DNA of 64,000 bases from Ruminococcaceae bacterium UBA1036 (GTDB lineage Bacteria; Bacillota; Clostridia; Oscillospirales; Acutalibacteraceae). The stretch's first letter is position 1. The number at the start of each line of letters is the position of its first letter. A program made the position numbers and the translations under genes. The DNA lies in the NCBI GenBank assembly GCA_002316805.1, contig DCEF01000020.1, positions 137,899 through 201,898 on the forward strand, read 5' to 3'. The notes under the pieces were generated by a model. It saw only the letters and a list, made by a program, of their open reading frames with translations, was not told where the DNA came from and ran no database searches. This document shows positions 36,061 to 45,060 of this stretch, piece by piece.

Positions 36061-37025
36061 CCGAACTGCGGCACCATGTGCCGAAATGAAGGCGCCTGGG
36101 CCCTTTTCATTATTCCGCCGAATATTTCCGTAATTTTCCTGCCTGAGATTTTAGCTTCGCGGGAAAGTATCAACCTGTGTTCGAGCACGCACGGCGCAAG
36201 CGCCTTAACGTCATCCGGCATAACGTATTCCCTGCCCATGTAAAGGGCGCGTGCCTGTGACATCCTGTACAGCATGATAGAGGCACGCGGGCTCGCCCCG
36301 AGCGCAATTTCAGGGTTGTTCCGCGTAGCGGTGACAATCGCCAGTATATACATCGCGACCTCCCGTTCAACATGGATTTTCGAAACTTGCCGCTGCACCA
36401 ACAGGATATCATCAGCTTCGGCAACAGGCAAAAGCTTTTCATTATTGCGCACCTGTGCCCCACAAATTATGCGCAGCTCGTCTTCTTCTGAGGGGTAGCC
36501 AAGCGAAACACAGATGGCAAACCTGTCAAGTTCGGCTTCAGGCAGCGGGAACGTGCCCTGGTACTCAACAGGGTTTTGCGTGGCAAGCACCATGAACGGC
36601 TGCGGCAAATGGTAACTTCTGCCGTCAACAGTTACGCATTTTTCTTCCATTGTTTCAAGCAGGCTCGCCTGCGTTTTAGGCGAAGTGCGGTTTATTTCGT
36701 CCGCAAGCACAAAGTTGCTCATTACCGGACCCGGGCGGAATTCAAATTTCCCAGTTGCTTTATTGTAAATGGAAAACCCCGTAACATCGGAAGGGAGAAT
36801 ATCTGGCGTAAACTGTATCCGGCGGAATTCACAGTCCACAGAGCGCGCGAGGGCGCACGCAAGGCTTGTTTTTCCAACGCCCGGCACGTCCTCAATAAGC
36901 ACATGGCCGCCGCACGCCATGGCAAAGACTATCTTCTCAACAGTATGGCGTTTCCCGATGATTACTTTGCCTATGTTTTCTACTATATTATGAAGGACCT
37001 GGCGGGACTCCTGCAAGCTGCCCAT
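36057..37025 (-). CDS. MoxR family AAA+ ATPase
   Basis: The 322-aa protein is an AAA+ ATPase of the MoxR type, with Walker A PGVGKTSLACALA at about 48-60, Walker B FVLADEINRTSPKTQ (near 111-125), LLETMEEK and the sensor region ATQNPVEYQGTFPLPEAELDR (near 150-170). MoxR proteins act as chaperone-like ATPases that help mature partner proteins, commonly together with DUF58 proteins. GGGAGGA is upstream of the ATG. It is the first gene of a three-gene operon with a consensus promoter. Confidence 0.93.
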   Translation of the reverse strand: MGSLQESRQVLHNIVENIGKVIIGKRHTVEKIVFAMACGGHVLIEDVPGVGKTSLACALARSVDCEFRRIQFTPDILPSDVTGFSIYNKATGKFEFRPGPVMSNFVLADEINRTSPKTQASLLETMEEKCVTVDGRSYHLPQPFMVLATQNPVEYQGTFPLPEAELDRFAICVSLGYPSEEDELRIICGAQVRNNEKLLPVAEADDILLVQRQVSKIHVEREVAMYILAIVTATRNNPEIALGASPRASIMLYRMSQARALYMGREYVMPDDVKALAPCVLEHRLILSREAKISGRKITEIFGGIMKRAQAPSFRHMVPQFG

Positions 37026-37089
37026 ATCGCTGTTCCTCCCGAATCCACACTTTTATTATCATGTGCGAATTTTCATTTTTATTATTCGA

Positions 37090-37118
37090 ATTATACCTTT
37101 TTCCTGGCATGCTGTCAA
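37090..37118 (-). promoter_or_regulatory. Full-consensus SigA promoter of the moxR operon
   Basis: On the minus strand TTGACA (37113-37118) and TATAAT (37090-37095) match the consensus exactly with 17-nt spacing. It lies 65 nt upstream of the moxR ATG, and just past the prmA 3' end. Confidence 0.9.
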
Positions 37119-37184
37119 ACAGTACATATTTAAAGCCATAAATTCAGATCGTTTTTCAGCGCTTTGCATCAATTTCTGCCGGAA

Positions 37185-38102
37185 TCACGTAAGCTTTGCT
37201 GCAAGGGCAACCCATCCGTTTTCTTCGCGGCGACTGATAATGTTGAATTTGCCTTCGATGGCGTTCCTGACGTCTTTTTCGCGTTCGCTGATAATGCCGC
37301 TCATTATGTACACCGCATTAGGCACCAGATATTTCTCAATGTCTTTTGAAAGCTGGATTATAACATCAGCAACGATATTTGCGGCTACGACATCAAATTT
37401 TCCGCTAATTTTTTCGGTGAGGCTGCCGCAGACACCTGTAAAGTGGCTCCCCACATTGTTGCGTTCAGCGTTCTGCTTTGCCGTTTTCACGGCAAGCGGG
37501 TCAATATCGACGCCTGTTGCCCTTTTGGCCCCAAGCAGCAGCCCGGCTACTGAAAGTATTCCGCTCCCGCAGCCAACGTCGAGCATGCTGCAGCCCGGCT
37601 TCACATAATCTTCAAGAAACTGCATGCACAGGCGCGTCGTCTCATGCGTTCCGGTACCGAAAGCAGCGCCCGGCTCCATATCGAGCACTATGCGGCCTTC
37701 AGGGTTGTCGGCCTTTTCCCAGTCTGGCTGTATAAGCAGCTTTTTGCCGACCTTGACGGGATGGAAATATTTTTTCCAGTTGTTCATCCAGTCTTCCTGC
37801 ACGCATATATCCGTTTCAATCTTATTTTTTATCCCCGCCGCCGTATAGCGTTCCGTCAGGAACGCTACAGCTTCTTTAGGATTTTCCTCCGGGCTGACAT
37901 ATATATGTATTACGGCTTTGGTGCGGTCTTTTTTCAGCAGCTCACTGTCTACCGAGTCAATATGCGCTACTTCCTCCACATCCTCCATCAAGTGCGAGTA
38001 ATCTTCGATATAAATGCCATATGGCACGGCCATATGCGCAATAGCTCCCGCTAAGTCAACATCTTTTGCGTCCACTGTGATTTTTACTTCGGTCCAGTCC
38101 AT
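37185..38102 (-). CDS. prmA: Ribosomal protein L11 methyltransferase
   Basis: The 305-aa enzyme trimethylates lysines of ribosomal protein L11 using S-adenosylmethionine. MLDVGCGSGILSVAGLLLGA is motif I, GVDIDPLAV motif II and VVAANIVADVII the post-motif with the catalytic-site Asn; FGTGTHETTRLCM and PGAAFGTG are typical of PrmA. I start at 38102, where AAAGGAG lies 7 nt upstream and the sequence MDWTEVKI matches the family N terminus; a longer in-frame ATG (38198) would place the start before the promoter -10. The gene is divergent from the SpoVB-like gene. Confidence 0.93.
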   Translation of the reverse strand: MDWTEVKITVDAKDVDLAGAIAHMAVPYGIYIEDYSHLMEDVEEVAHIDSVDSELLKKDRTKAVIHIYVSPEENPKEAVAFLTERYTAAGIKNKIETDICVQEDWMNNWKKYFHPVKVGKKLLIQPDWEKADNPEGRIVLDMEPGAAFGTGTHETTRLCMQFLEDYVKPGCSMLDVGCGSGILSVAGLLLGAKRATGVDIDPLAVKTAKQNAERNNVGSHFTGVCGSLTEKISGKFDVVAANIVADVIIQLSKDIEKYLVPNAVYIMSGIISEREKDVRNAIEGKFNIISRREENGWVALAAKLT

Positions 38103-38206
38103 TTTTTTCTCCTTTACGCTTTGCCGCAGTTTATGCGGCCGATTTTTTAAAACCGCCTGCAAAAAAGCCAGACTGATTTTCTCCACAGGCGAATACATTT
38201 GATATG

Positions 38207-38236
38207 ATTATAAGAAATTTTCGGGTGGTCTGTCAA
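38207..38236 (-). promoter_or_regulatory. SigA promoter of prmA
   Basis: On the minus strand TTGACA (38231-38236) and TATAAT (38207-38212) are separated by 18 nt. The -35 touches the start codon of the divergent SpoVB-like gene. Confidence 0.75.
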
Positions 38237-39622
38237 ATGGAGAAAAAGCGCAGGTTCCTGATAAACACGGCCGTGCTTACCGTAGGCAATATTGTCATGC
38301 GCATGTTCGGCCTGTGGTTCCGCTCCGTCATAACCGTGCGCATCGGCGCAAGCGGCATGGGGCTTTACCAGCTAATTTTTTCCATTTTTATGCTCGGCAT
38401 CACCGTATGCACTTCCGGGTTCGGCCTTGCCATGACACGCCTCACAGCAGAGGGCAAAGCTTCGCGTGGCTGCATCATGCGCTGCCTTGGGCTCGCCCTC
38501 TCGCTCAGTGCGGTGGCACTCTGCGCGCTGTTTTTCGGCGCCGATTTCATTGCGGCGCGGTTTATAGGCAGCGCGCTTGCGGTGCGCCCACTGCGCATAC
38601 TCTCGTTTGGGCTGCCATTCATAGCATGCTGCGCATGCCTTAAAGGGTACTTTTTCGCCCACAGGAACACAGTCGTCCCCGTAATAGGCGAATTCTGGGA
38701 AGAAGGCATAACAATCGGCACTTCTCTGTTGCTGCTCGACCACTCCGGCCTGCCGCCACTTGAAAGCCTCATGGCAGGCTCCACCCTCGGTGAAATTGCC
38801 TCAGTCATATATATTGTGCCGCTTTTCCTCTCCTATACGCGAAAGCACGCAACGGCAAAAGGAAGCGGAAAAGTCATGCGCGAAATTGTGCATATAGGCG
38901 GGCCTATGCTTGCCGGCTCGTTCCTGCGCAGCAGCCTTTCAAGCGCTGAAAATATTCTGATCCCCGTCGGGCTCAGGCGAAACGGGGCCGACGGCGCCGC
39001 TTCGTTCGCGCAGTACGGCATAGTGCAGGGTATGGTAATGCCTATTATCTGCTTTCCCATGTCGCTTATAACTTCGGCAGCTACTTTAATGATACCGGAA
39101 ATTGCCGAGTCCTCCGCAAAGCATAACGAAAAAGGCATACAGCATGCGGCCGAGAGCGCGTTCCGCCTCACGTTGCTGTTTGGGTTCCCCGCCGCGGCGT
39201 TTTTCATGGTATTCGCCGAAGAGCTTGGCACAATATTCTTTGGCAGCGCGCAGGCCGCACAGATTCTCCGGATTATGGCACCGCTCGCACCGCTCATGTA
39301 TATCGACAATGTTGTCGACAATATGCTGAAAGGCCTCGACCAACAGATGTTCTCGCTGAAAGTCAACCTTTGCGATTCCCTTATGCGCGTCGCCCTCATC
39401 GCTGTCACCGTGCCTGTTTTCGGCATACGCGCCTACATCATCATACTTTTTGCAAGCGAAATTTTCAACGCTGCCCTCAGCATAGGCAGGCTGCTGAAAG
39501 TCACAGGCCTACAGGCTGACGTCATAAGTTGGATAATTTTTCCAGCTGTGTGCGGAAGCCTTGCATTTTACGTTATGCTGCTGATTAAAAAAATTATTGG
39601 TATAATAATCTTCAAGAAATAA
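38237..39622 (+). CDS. SpoVB/Wzx-like polysaccharide flippase
   Basis: The 461-aa protein has about 12-14 membrane helices and belongs to the MVF/MATE-like superfamily that flips lipid-linked sugars. The N terminus LINTAVLTVGNIVMRMFG, with GASGMGLYQLIFSIFML (about 38-54) and SGFGLAMTRLTAEG (about 60-73), is typical of SpoVB/Wzx proteins of Firmicutes. SpoVB is needed for spore cortex in B. subtilis, but paralogues serve wall or capsule precursors, so the substrate cannot be named. I start at 38237 (GGGTGG upstream); an in-frame ATG at 38204 would put part of the coding region before the start of the mRNA. It is followed by otsAB. Confidence 0.85.
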   Translation: MEKKRRFLINTAVLTVGNIVMRMFGLWFRSVITVRIGASGMGLYQLIFSIFMLGITVCTSGFGLAMTRLTAEGKASRGCIMRCLGLALSLSAVALCALFFGADFIAARFIGSALAVRPLRILSFGLPFIACCACLKGYFFAHRNTVVPVIGEFWEEGITIGTSLLLLDHSGLPPLESLMAGSTLGEIASVIYIVPLFLSYTRKHATAKGSGKVMREIVHIGGPMLAGSFLRSSLSSAENILIPVGLRRNGADGAASFAQYGIVQGMVMPIICFPMSLITSAATLMIPEIAESSAKHNEKGIQHAAESAFRLTLLFGFPAAAFFMVFAEELGTIFFGSAQAAQILRIMAPLAPLMYIDNVVDNMLKGLDQQMFSLKVNLCDSLMRVALIAVTVPVFGIRAYIIILFASEIFNAALSIGRLLKVTGLQADVISWIIFPAVCGSLAFYVMLLIKKIIGIIIFKK

Positions 39623-39748
39623 GCTGTGATTTTGGAATATTGCACGAATTATGCAAATGCGTGAGAAAATTCGTTCATATTTTGTTCTTATTTAAGTGAT
39701 ATCTTGGTATAAGGGGTATTTTATAATTTTAGTTCTTTACTATCAGAC

Positions 39749-39812
39749 GCCTGCAGGCATCCGGCCTGCAGGCTAACAAAAGCGGAAGCACAGACGTTTT
39801 TCCGTACTGTGC
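39749..39812 (+). other. Structured leader before otsAB
   Basis: Two copies of the self-complementary 10-mer GCCTGCAGGC (39749-39758 and 39764-39773) are separated by 5 nt and can form a 10-bp hairpin. A second hairpin, GCACAG/CTGTGC, follows at 39788-39812. No T tract follows the first, so these are not simple terminators; no clear -35/-10 pair is found in 39623-39846. Confidence 0.45.
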
Positions 39813-39846
39813 CTGCTTGCTTATCATTATATCAAGGGGTGATAAC

Positions 39847-42063
39847 ATGAGCAAAATTATACTGATATCGAATCGCCTACCGGTAACAGTCGTTAAGAAC
39901 GGCAATAGCCTCACATACCGGAAAAGTGTTGGCGGGCTTGCGACCGGCCTTAAAAGTGTTTACAGCAAGTCCAACTGCCTGTGGATCGGCTGGCCAGGCC
40001 TACCTGAAAACGTGCTAAACGAAACAGAAAAGCAGCAGGTTAAAGGCAAGCTTTTAAAAGAATACAGGTGCCTTCCGGTATTCCTTACCGAAGAGGAAGT
40101 TGACAACTATTATTATGGTTTCTGCAACAGTACAATATGGCCGCTTTTCCATTATTTCCTTTCAAAAGTGGAATACAGCAGCAAAATGTGGGACGCCTAC
40201 CAGAAAGTCAACCGAAAATTCTTCGAGATGGCGGATACCGTAATCCAAGACGGCGATACGGTTTGGGTACATGACTATCAGCTTATGCTGCTTCCCCAAA
40301 TGATAAAGGAGAAACACCCAAATGTACACGTTGGCTTTTTCCTCCACATTCCATTCCCTGTTTTTGAAGTTTACAGGCTGCTCATCTGGCGTGAAAAAAT
40401 TCTGAAAGGCCTTTTGGGGGCCGACTTAATTGGCTTCCACACATATGACTATGTACGCCATTTTCTTGACTGTGTCAATAGGCTCCTCGGCACGGAATAT
40501 AATTATAATGTGATAAATTATCGCGGGAGGCACGTCAAAGTCGACGCGTTCCCAATGGGCATAGACTATAACCAGTTTTTCAGTGCGCCAGACAATGCCC
40601 CTTCGGGAGTAGACAAAACCGAGCAGAAAAACCTGAAGGAACTCGTAGGCGCAAAGCCAAAAATGAAGATGATCCTCTCAGTCGACCGCCTCGATTACAC
40701 AAAAGGGATTCCCGAGCGCATACTCGCTTTCAGCCATTTTCTCGCGCAGTATCCGCAGTACAGGGAAAAAGTCCGCCTCAACCTCATAGTTGCGCCGTCG
40801 CGTGCGAAAGTAGACTCATACGCATCGCTTAAAAAGAAAATAAATCAGCTTGTGGGCGAGGTAAACGGAAAATTCGGCACGCTCGACTGGATGCCGATAT
40901 GGTATCATTACCACGCATTTTCGCAGAAAGACCTCATATACTTTTACCGCCATTCCGATGTCCTTCTCGCCACGCCGCTGCGCGACGGCATGAACCTCGT
41001 GTGCAAAGAATACATAGCTTCCCGCAATGACTATGGCGGCATGGCCGTCATAAGCGAAACGGCAGGCGCTTCGGCAGAGCTGAACGAGGCAATCGTCGTA
41101 AATGCAAACGACTATGACACCATAGCTGCCGACATTAAGTCAGCCCTTGAAATGCCTGCCGAAGAAAAGATTTCACGCAACAGGATGATGCACGCGCACC
41201 TGAAAGAATATGACGTGAATTTCTGGGCAGACAAATTTTTGTCGGTTTTGGGAGAAATAAAGATTGGCGCGGACGCGGCAAACGGCGAGCAGACTGCAGG
41301 TGAAATAAGAACAATAAGGGACGCCTACCGCAGCGCGAAAAAGCGTCTGCTTTTCCTCGACTACGACGGTACACTAATGCCATTTCAGTCTGTACCTAAC
41401 AAGGCAAGCCCTGACAATGAGCTCAGACAGGCGCTTTCGGCACTTACAAGCAACCCCAAAAACACCGTTGTACTCACATCCGGGCGCGACCGCGGCATAC
41501 TCGACAAATGGCTCGGTGGGCTTAACCTCAGCTTTGTTGCTTCCCATGGAATGTATTTCAGGCGCCCGGATGGGAAATGGCTAATGACAATGCCCGAAGT
41601 GTCGGTCGACGTCAATTGGAAAGAGCCTGTACGCCATGTCCTTCAGCTTTATACATATAATATTCCCGGCTCGCTCATAGAAGAAAAAGACGTTTCACTC
41701 GCATGGCACTACAGGCGCTGCGACCCGCGCGTCGTTGAGGCAAAGTACCCAGTTATAAAAGAGGCGCTGCTCTGCCTGATGGGCCAGTTCAAAAACCTCG
41801 GCCTTCAGGAGGGGCACAAGGTGCTTGAGGTAAAGGACAAACGCATAAACAAAGGCATTGCGTCATCTCTTTTTATCCAGAACGCCGACTTCGACTTCAT
41901 TTTCGGCGCAGGAGACGATTATACCGATGAAGACCTGTTCCTTGCACTTCCGCAGAACGCTTTCTCAGTAAAAATCGGCTCCGGCAAAACACATGCGCGC
42001 TATCAGCTGCCAACATGGCAGGATATGCGCTCGCTGCTCAACGCATTCAACAGCAACAGCTGA
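39847..42063 (+). CDS. otsAB: Fused trehalose-6-phosphate synthase/phosphatase
   Basis: The 738-aa protein combines both trehalose-synthesis steps. Residues 1 to about 475 are a GT20 glycosyltransferase that makes trehalose-6-phosphate from UDP-glucose and glucose-6-phosphate: SNRLPVTV, WIGWPGL, IWPLFHYF, WVHDYQLMLLP, FFLHIPFP, SVDRLDYTKGIPER and LRDGMNLVCKEY are intact. Residues about 495-738 are a HAD-type phosphatase, with FLDYDGT (Asp505 and Asp507), TSGRDRGILDKW and GAGDDYTDEDLF. Both active sites look complete. This layout is familiar from eukaryotes and some bacteria; most Firmicutes use TreP or uptake instead. The Shine-Dalgarno is AAGGGGTGAT, 5 nt before the ATG, so the earlier in-frame ATG (39817) is not the start. 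Confidence 0.95.
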   Translation: MSKIILISNRLPVTVVKNGNSLTYRKSVGGLATGLKSVYSKSNCLWIGWPGLPENVLNETEKQQVKGKLLKEYRCLPVFLTEEEVDNYYYGFCNSTIWPLFHYFLSKVEYSSKMWDAYQKVNRKFFEMADTVIQDGDTVWVHDYQLMLLPQMIKEKHPNVHVGFFLHIPFPVFEVYRLLIWREKILKGLLGADLIGFHTYDYVRHFLDCVNRLLGTEYNYNVINYRGRHVKVDAFPMGIDYNQFFSAPDNAPSGVDKTEQKNLKELVGAKPKMKMILSVDRLDYTKGIPERILAFSHFLAQYPQYREKVRLNLIVAPSRAKVDSYASLKKKINQLVGEVNGKFGTLDWMPIWYHYHAFSQKDLIYFYRHSDVLLATPLRDGMNLVCKEYIASRNDYGGMAVISETAGASAELNEAIVVNANDYDTIAADIKSALEMPAEEKISRNRMMHAHLKEYDVNFWADKFLSVLGEIKIGADAANGEQTAGEIRTIRDAYRSAKKRLLFLDYDGTLMPFQSVPNKASPDNELRQALSALTSNPKNTVVLTSGRDRGILDKWLGGLNLSFVASHGMYFRRPDGKWLMTMPEVSVDVNWKEPVRHVLQLYTYNIPGSLIEEKDVSLAWHYRRCDPRVVEAKYPVIKEALLCLMGQFKNLGLQEGHKVLEVKDKRINKGIASSLFIQNADFDFIFGAGDDYTDEDLFLALPQNAFSVKIGSGKTHARYQLPTWQDMRSLLNAFNSNS

Positions 42064-42090
42064 ACATACCGCCATATGTGAAGCAGCGCA

Positions 42091-42145
42091 ACTTAAAAAG
42101 CCGCCATGCGGGCAAGACTCAAGACCCGCATGGTGGCATAAATGG
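42091..42145 (-). terminator. Terminator of cstA
   Basis: A 13-bp stem GCCGCCATGCGGG/CCCGCATGGTGGC (42100-42112 with 42125-42137, one G-T pair) is followed on the minus strand by TTTTTAAG. It also closes the otsAB gene on the other strand. Confidence 0.85.
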
Positions 42146-42158
42146 AGGATTCCCTTAA

Positions 42159-43892
42159 TTATTCGGCATCTGCACTTTTTGCAGATGCTTTTGTTTTGCT
42201 TTGCTTTTCCGGCTTTTCAAACAGCTTGCGCAGGCAGTGGTAAGCCACCATAACAGCAAGTGCCATAAGCATAACGGCGATGATAAGCTGCAGGCCGTCC
42301 GTAAGGAATATAAACTTTCCCGCTCCGGCTTTGGCGAATATGTTGACGACAGCCATAACAAGTGCTGTCATTGTAACAACAAGCATGAAAGTCATAGGCA
42401 CATAGAGCATCCATCCTTCACGCCCTGTAGTTTTGAGAAACACCGCAAGCGCGATGAGCACAAGCGCAGCAAGAAGCTGGTTTGCAGAGCCGAACAGTGA
42501 CCAGATATTGTTGTAGCCGCCAAGCGAAAGTGCAAAGCCGCATGCCAGCGTTATAACTGTAGCAACATATTTATTAGTCAGGAATTTCGTCACAGGAGTA
42601 TGGGCCTTTCCGTCTTCATCATAAAGCAGCTCCTGCATCGACATACGCCCTATGCGCGCAACAGAGTCAAGCGTTGTAAGGCAGAGAGCCGAAACACACA
42701 TTGTCATGCTGCATTTCGCAACATATGCCGACATGCCGAATTTCTCAAAAAATCCAGCGACGCCAGCCGAGAAAATCTGGAACGGTGTGCCATCAGGAAT
42801 CTTTCCACCTTTTGCTGCCGCACCGGCAACAACAAGGGCTGCTACAGCAAGCAGCGACTCAAGTATCATGGCGCCATATCCGATTGGCAGTATATCTTTT
42901 TCATTGCGTACCTGCTTTGAGGAGGTGCCTGAAGAAACAAGGCTGTGAAATCCGGAAACCGCGCCGCAGGCAATGGTGACGAACAGCGTTGGGAACAGCA
43001 TCTTGCCATTTACATTGAAACCGTTGAAAGCATTTATGTTCATATCCGGCCGCGTCATGAAAATGCCGACTACAGCACCGAGTATCATGAAGATAAGCAG
43101 GAAAGAACTTAAATAGTCGCGCGGCTGCATAAGGATCCACATCGGGACTACCGCCGCAAAGAAAATATACGCAAAAACCACGAGGAGCCACTGCATTTTA
43201 TTGAGGTAAATCGGGAAAGCCATGCCCGCAGCCATCATTGCGACAAACATTGCAATGCCGGAGAAAAACATGACCACCTGGTTTGGCTTTACATATTTCA
43301 GGAAAAGGCCAAAAAGCACTGCACCTATAATGTAGAAAATAGAAATTGAGCCAGCCGCAGCACCCGGTGTCGTAGCTGCCGTAACAGCTACAGGGGCACC
43401 TATGCTATATGCTTTCGACAGCGAAGCGTTGAAAGTCGAAGCTACCATGTCGCTGAACGCAGCAACAACAAGCAGCGAGAACACCCAGCAGAACATGAGG
43501 AAAAGGCGCTTGCCTGTTTTGCCTATATATTTTTCTATGATGAGGCCAATCGACTTGCCCTCATTTTTTACCGAAGCGTAAAGGGCACCGAAGTCCTGCA
43601 CGGCGCCGAAAAACACGCCGCCCACAAGTATCCACAGCAGCGCCGGTACCCAGCCGAACGCAGCCGCGATAATGGGGCCTGTTACAGGCCCGGCGCCTGC
43701 GATGGTGGAAAACTGGTGTGCAAAAACTATCTGCTTTGGGGCCGGCACATAGTCCTGCCCGTCTTCATACTCATAGGCAGGCGTTTTTTTCTTGGGGTCA
43801 ATACCCCACTTCTTAACGAGCCACCTGCCGTAGAAAAGGTAGCCGCCGCCCAGCACGGCTATGGAAATCAATACAATTGCCAAACCATTCAT
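42159..43892 (-). CDS. cstA: CstA-type carbon starvation transporter
   Basis: The 577-aa protein has about 15 membrane helices and matches the CstA family: LFYGRWLVKKWG (near 20-31), DGQDYVPAPKQIVFAHQFST (near 45-64), IAGAGPVTGPIIAAAFGW, and GGVFFGAVQDFGALYASVKN. CstA proteins are linked to peptide uptake and to pyruvate uptake in enterobacteria and Campylobacter. This is the short form without the C-terminal extension of E. coli CstA (701 aa). A T-box with an isoleucine specifier controls it, which suggests uptake of amino acids or peptides more than pyruvate; that is an inference. A GAAGG-type site lies just before the ATG. Confidence 0.92.
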   Translation of the reverse strand: MNGLAIVLISIAVLGGGYLFYGRWLVKKWGIDPKKKTPAYEYEDGQDYVPAPKQIVFAHQFSTIAGAGPVTGPIIAAAFGWVPALLWILVGGVFFGAVQDFGALYASVKNEGKSIGLIIEKYIGKTGKRLFLMFCWVFSLLVVAAFSDMVASTFNASLSKAYSIGAPVAVTAATTPGAAAGSISIFYIIGAVLFGLFLKYVKPNQVVMFFSGIAMFVAMMAAGMAFPIYLNKMQWLLVVFAYIFFAAVVPMWILMQPRDYLSSFLLIFMILGAVVGIFMTRPDMNINAFNGFNVNGKMLFPTLFVTIACGAVSGFHSLVSSGTSSKQVRNEKDILPIGYGAMILESLLAVAALVVAGAAAKGGKIPDGTPFQIFSAGVAGFFEKFGMSAYVAKCSMTMCVSALCLTTLDSVARIGRMSMQELLYDEDGKAHTPVTKFLTNKYVATVITLACGFALSLGGYNNIWSLFGSANQLLAALVLIALAVFLKTTGREGWMLYVPMTFMLVVTMTALVMAVVNIFAKAGAGKFIFLTDGLQLIIAVMLMALAVMVAYHCLRKLFEKPEKQSKTKASAKSADAE

Positions 43893-43982
43893 AACGCTCT
43901 TCTTCCTTCCTCAATAAGAAAATCATTCTGGATTTATGGCTTTCAGTTTTATAATTGTTTTGGTTCACACGGAAAAATGGTA

Positions 43983-44275
43983 TAAAAAAATCCCCCGTCT
44001 CTGACTTTTGAATCAGAGACGAAGGATAAATCTCCGCGTTACCACTCTGTTTGCTGCATTTCGCAGCCTCTCAGCCGCATCGGGCGGGCCCACCTAATGC
44101 GCCCGAAGATAACGGTCCGGAACCGGCCGCGCCTACTCTGTAATTTCAGTGCAGCTGCTCGCGGGCGATGTCATTCCGCAGCATCCTGCCGCCTTTCACC
44201 TGGTGGCGGCTCTCTTTGAGGAGAGGCTTCAGAATTTTTACCCGTTCAATGCATTTGCCATATTCTTTGTGCTCC
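43983..44275 (-). promoter_or_regulatory. T-box leader, isoleucine specifier, upstream of cstA
   Basis: Read on the minus strand, the T-box sequence AGAGTGGTAACGCGG lies at 44034-44048. A terminator GTCTCTGA/TCAGAGAC with a T tract lies at 43984-44020, and its CTCTG can instead pair with the T-box CAGAG to form the antiterminator. In Stem I, CGGG (44241-44244) pairs with CCCG (44162-44165), and the triplet before the conserved purine is ATC (44167-44169), an Ile codon. The same helix in the cysteine T-box at 48521-48815 gives TGC, which supports this reading. The leader should allow cstA expression only when tRNA-Ile is uncharged. Confidence 0.85.
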
Positions 44276-44305
44276 ATGGTAACACGCATCTATTGGCATT
44301 GTCAA
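44276..44305 (-). promoter_or_regulatory. Promoter of the cstA T-box transcript
   Basis: On the minus strand TTGACA (44300-44305) and TACCAT (44276-44281) are 18 nt apart; the -35 is perfect and the -10 is weak. Confidence 0.6.
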
Positions 44306-44546
44306 TACTTTTTTTACGAATTGTGGAAAAACACAAACTTGCTTTCTGATTTATCAAATTAAACTGTTAAATTTGATTAATTTGGCTCTCAATCAAAATT
44401 TTCCTTTGAAATTTATTGGCAATATTTCTAAAATGACATATTGTAAAGCACAATAAGCCCAAAATGCGAAGGAATGAAAACGGCGCGGGCTTTGCTGTAT
44501 CCAGAAAACCGCCAGCTGATGAAAGGCATTGCACGCGAAACGGACC

Positions 44547-45032
44547 TCATAAGGGCTCCGCTATGTCCGCGGCTGTTCCACCTATGAAATTGAGGAGCTG
44601 CCGCGGGTCAACTTCAACCTGCGTGCCTATTCTGCCACCGCTGACAAGTATCGTATTATACCGCATGCAGCTGCTGTCGATTACCGTTCTGTACTGCTTT
44701 TTCATACCTATTGGCGAACATCCGCCGCGGATATACCCGGTCACTTTGTTTATTTCGCTTACATGTATCATCTCTACCGACTTTACGCCTACGCTTTTTG
44801 CGGCGGCCTTGAGGTTGAGTTCCATTGCCACAGGCACAGCGAACACATAAAAATTATGGTCTGCACCGCGCGTTACAAGGGTCTTAAACACTTGCTCTAC
44901 ATTCTCCCCAAGTTTGTGCGCAACGGAAATGCCGTCTATTTTTCCATCTTTATTTTCGTAATACCACGCTTTATAAGGGATTTTCGCCTGTTCGAAAATT
45001 CTCATGACATTTGTTTTCATTTCTTTTGCCAT
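44547..45032 (-). CDS. ybaK: Cys-tRNA(Pro)/aminoacyl-tRNA deacylase, YbaK family
   Basis: The 161-aa protein hydrolyses mischarged tRNA, typically Cys-tRNA-Pro, releasing cysteine. GENVEQVFKTLVTRG (about 42-56), the conserved LNLKAAAKSVGVKSVEMI (about 72-89) and the block TGYIRGGCSPIGMKKQY (about 97-113), with GGxSPxG and a Lys before it, are family hallmarks. GGGGGAA is upstream of the ATG. It lies 28 nt after the Nramp-like gene, last in a cysteine T-box operon with cysE and cysS. The match between gene content and its reaction is strong; the window's ProS (13815-15251) lacks the editing domain that would otherwise deal with some mischarged tRNA-Pro. Confidence 0.9.
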   Translation of the reverse strand: MAKEMKTNVMRIFEQAKIPYKAWYYENKDGKIDGISVAHKLGENVEQVFKTLVTRGADHNFYVFAVPVAMELNLKAAAKSVGVKSVEMIHVSEINKVTGYIRGGCSPIGMKKQYRTVIDSSCMRYNTILVSGGRIGTQVEVDPRQLLNFIGGTAADIAEPL

Positions 45033-45060
45033 TGATTTTCCCCCGTTCCTAAGCTGCAGA

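Noticed and set aside
44306..44546. Extra regulatory element or gene between ybaK and the cstA T-box promoter
   Set aside because: It is AT-rich with a weak imperfect palindrome; no frame or promoter beyond the T-box promoter is convincing.
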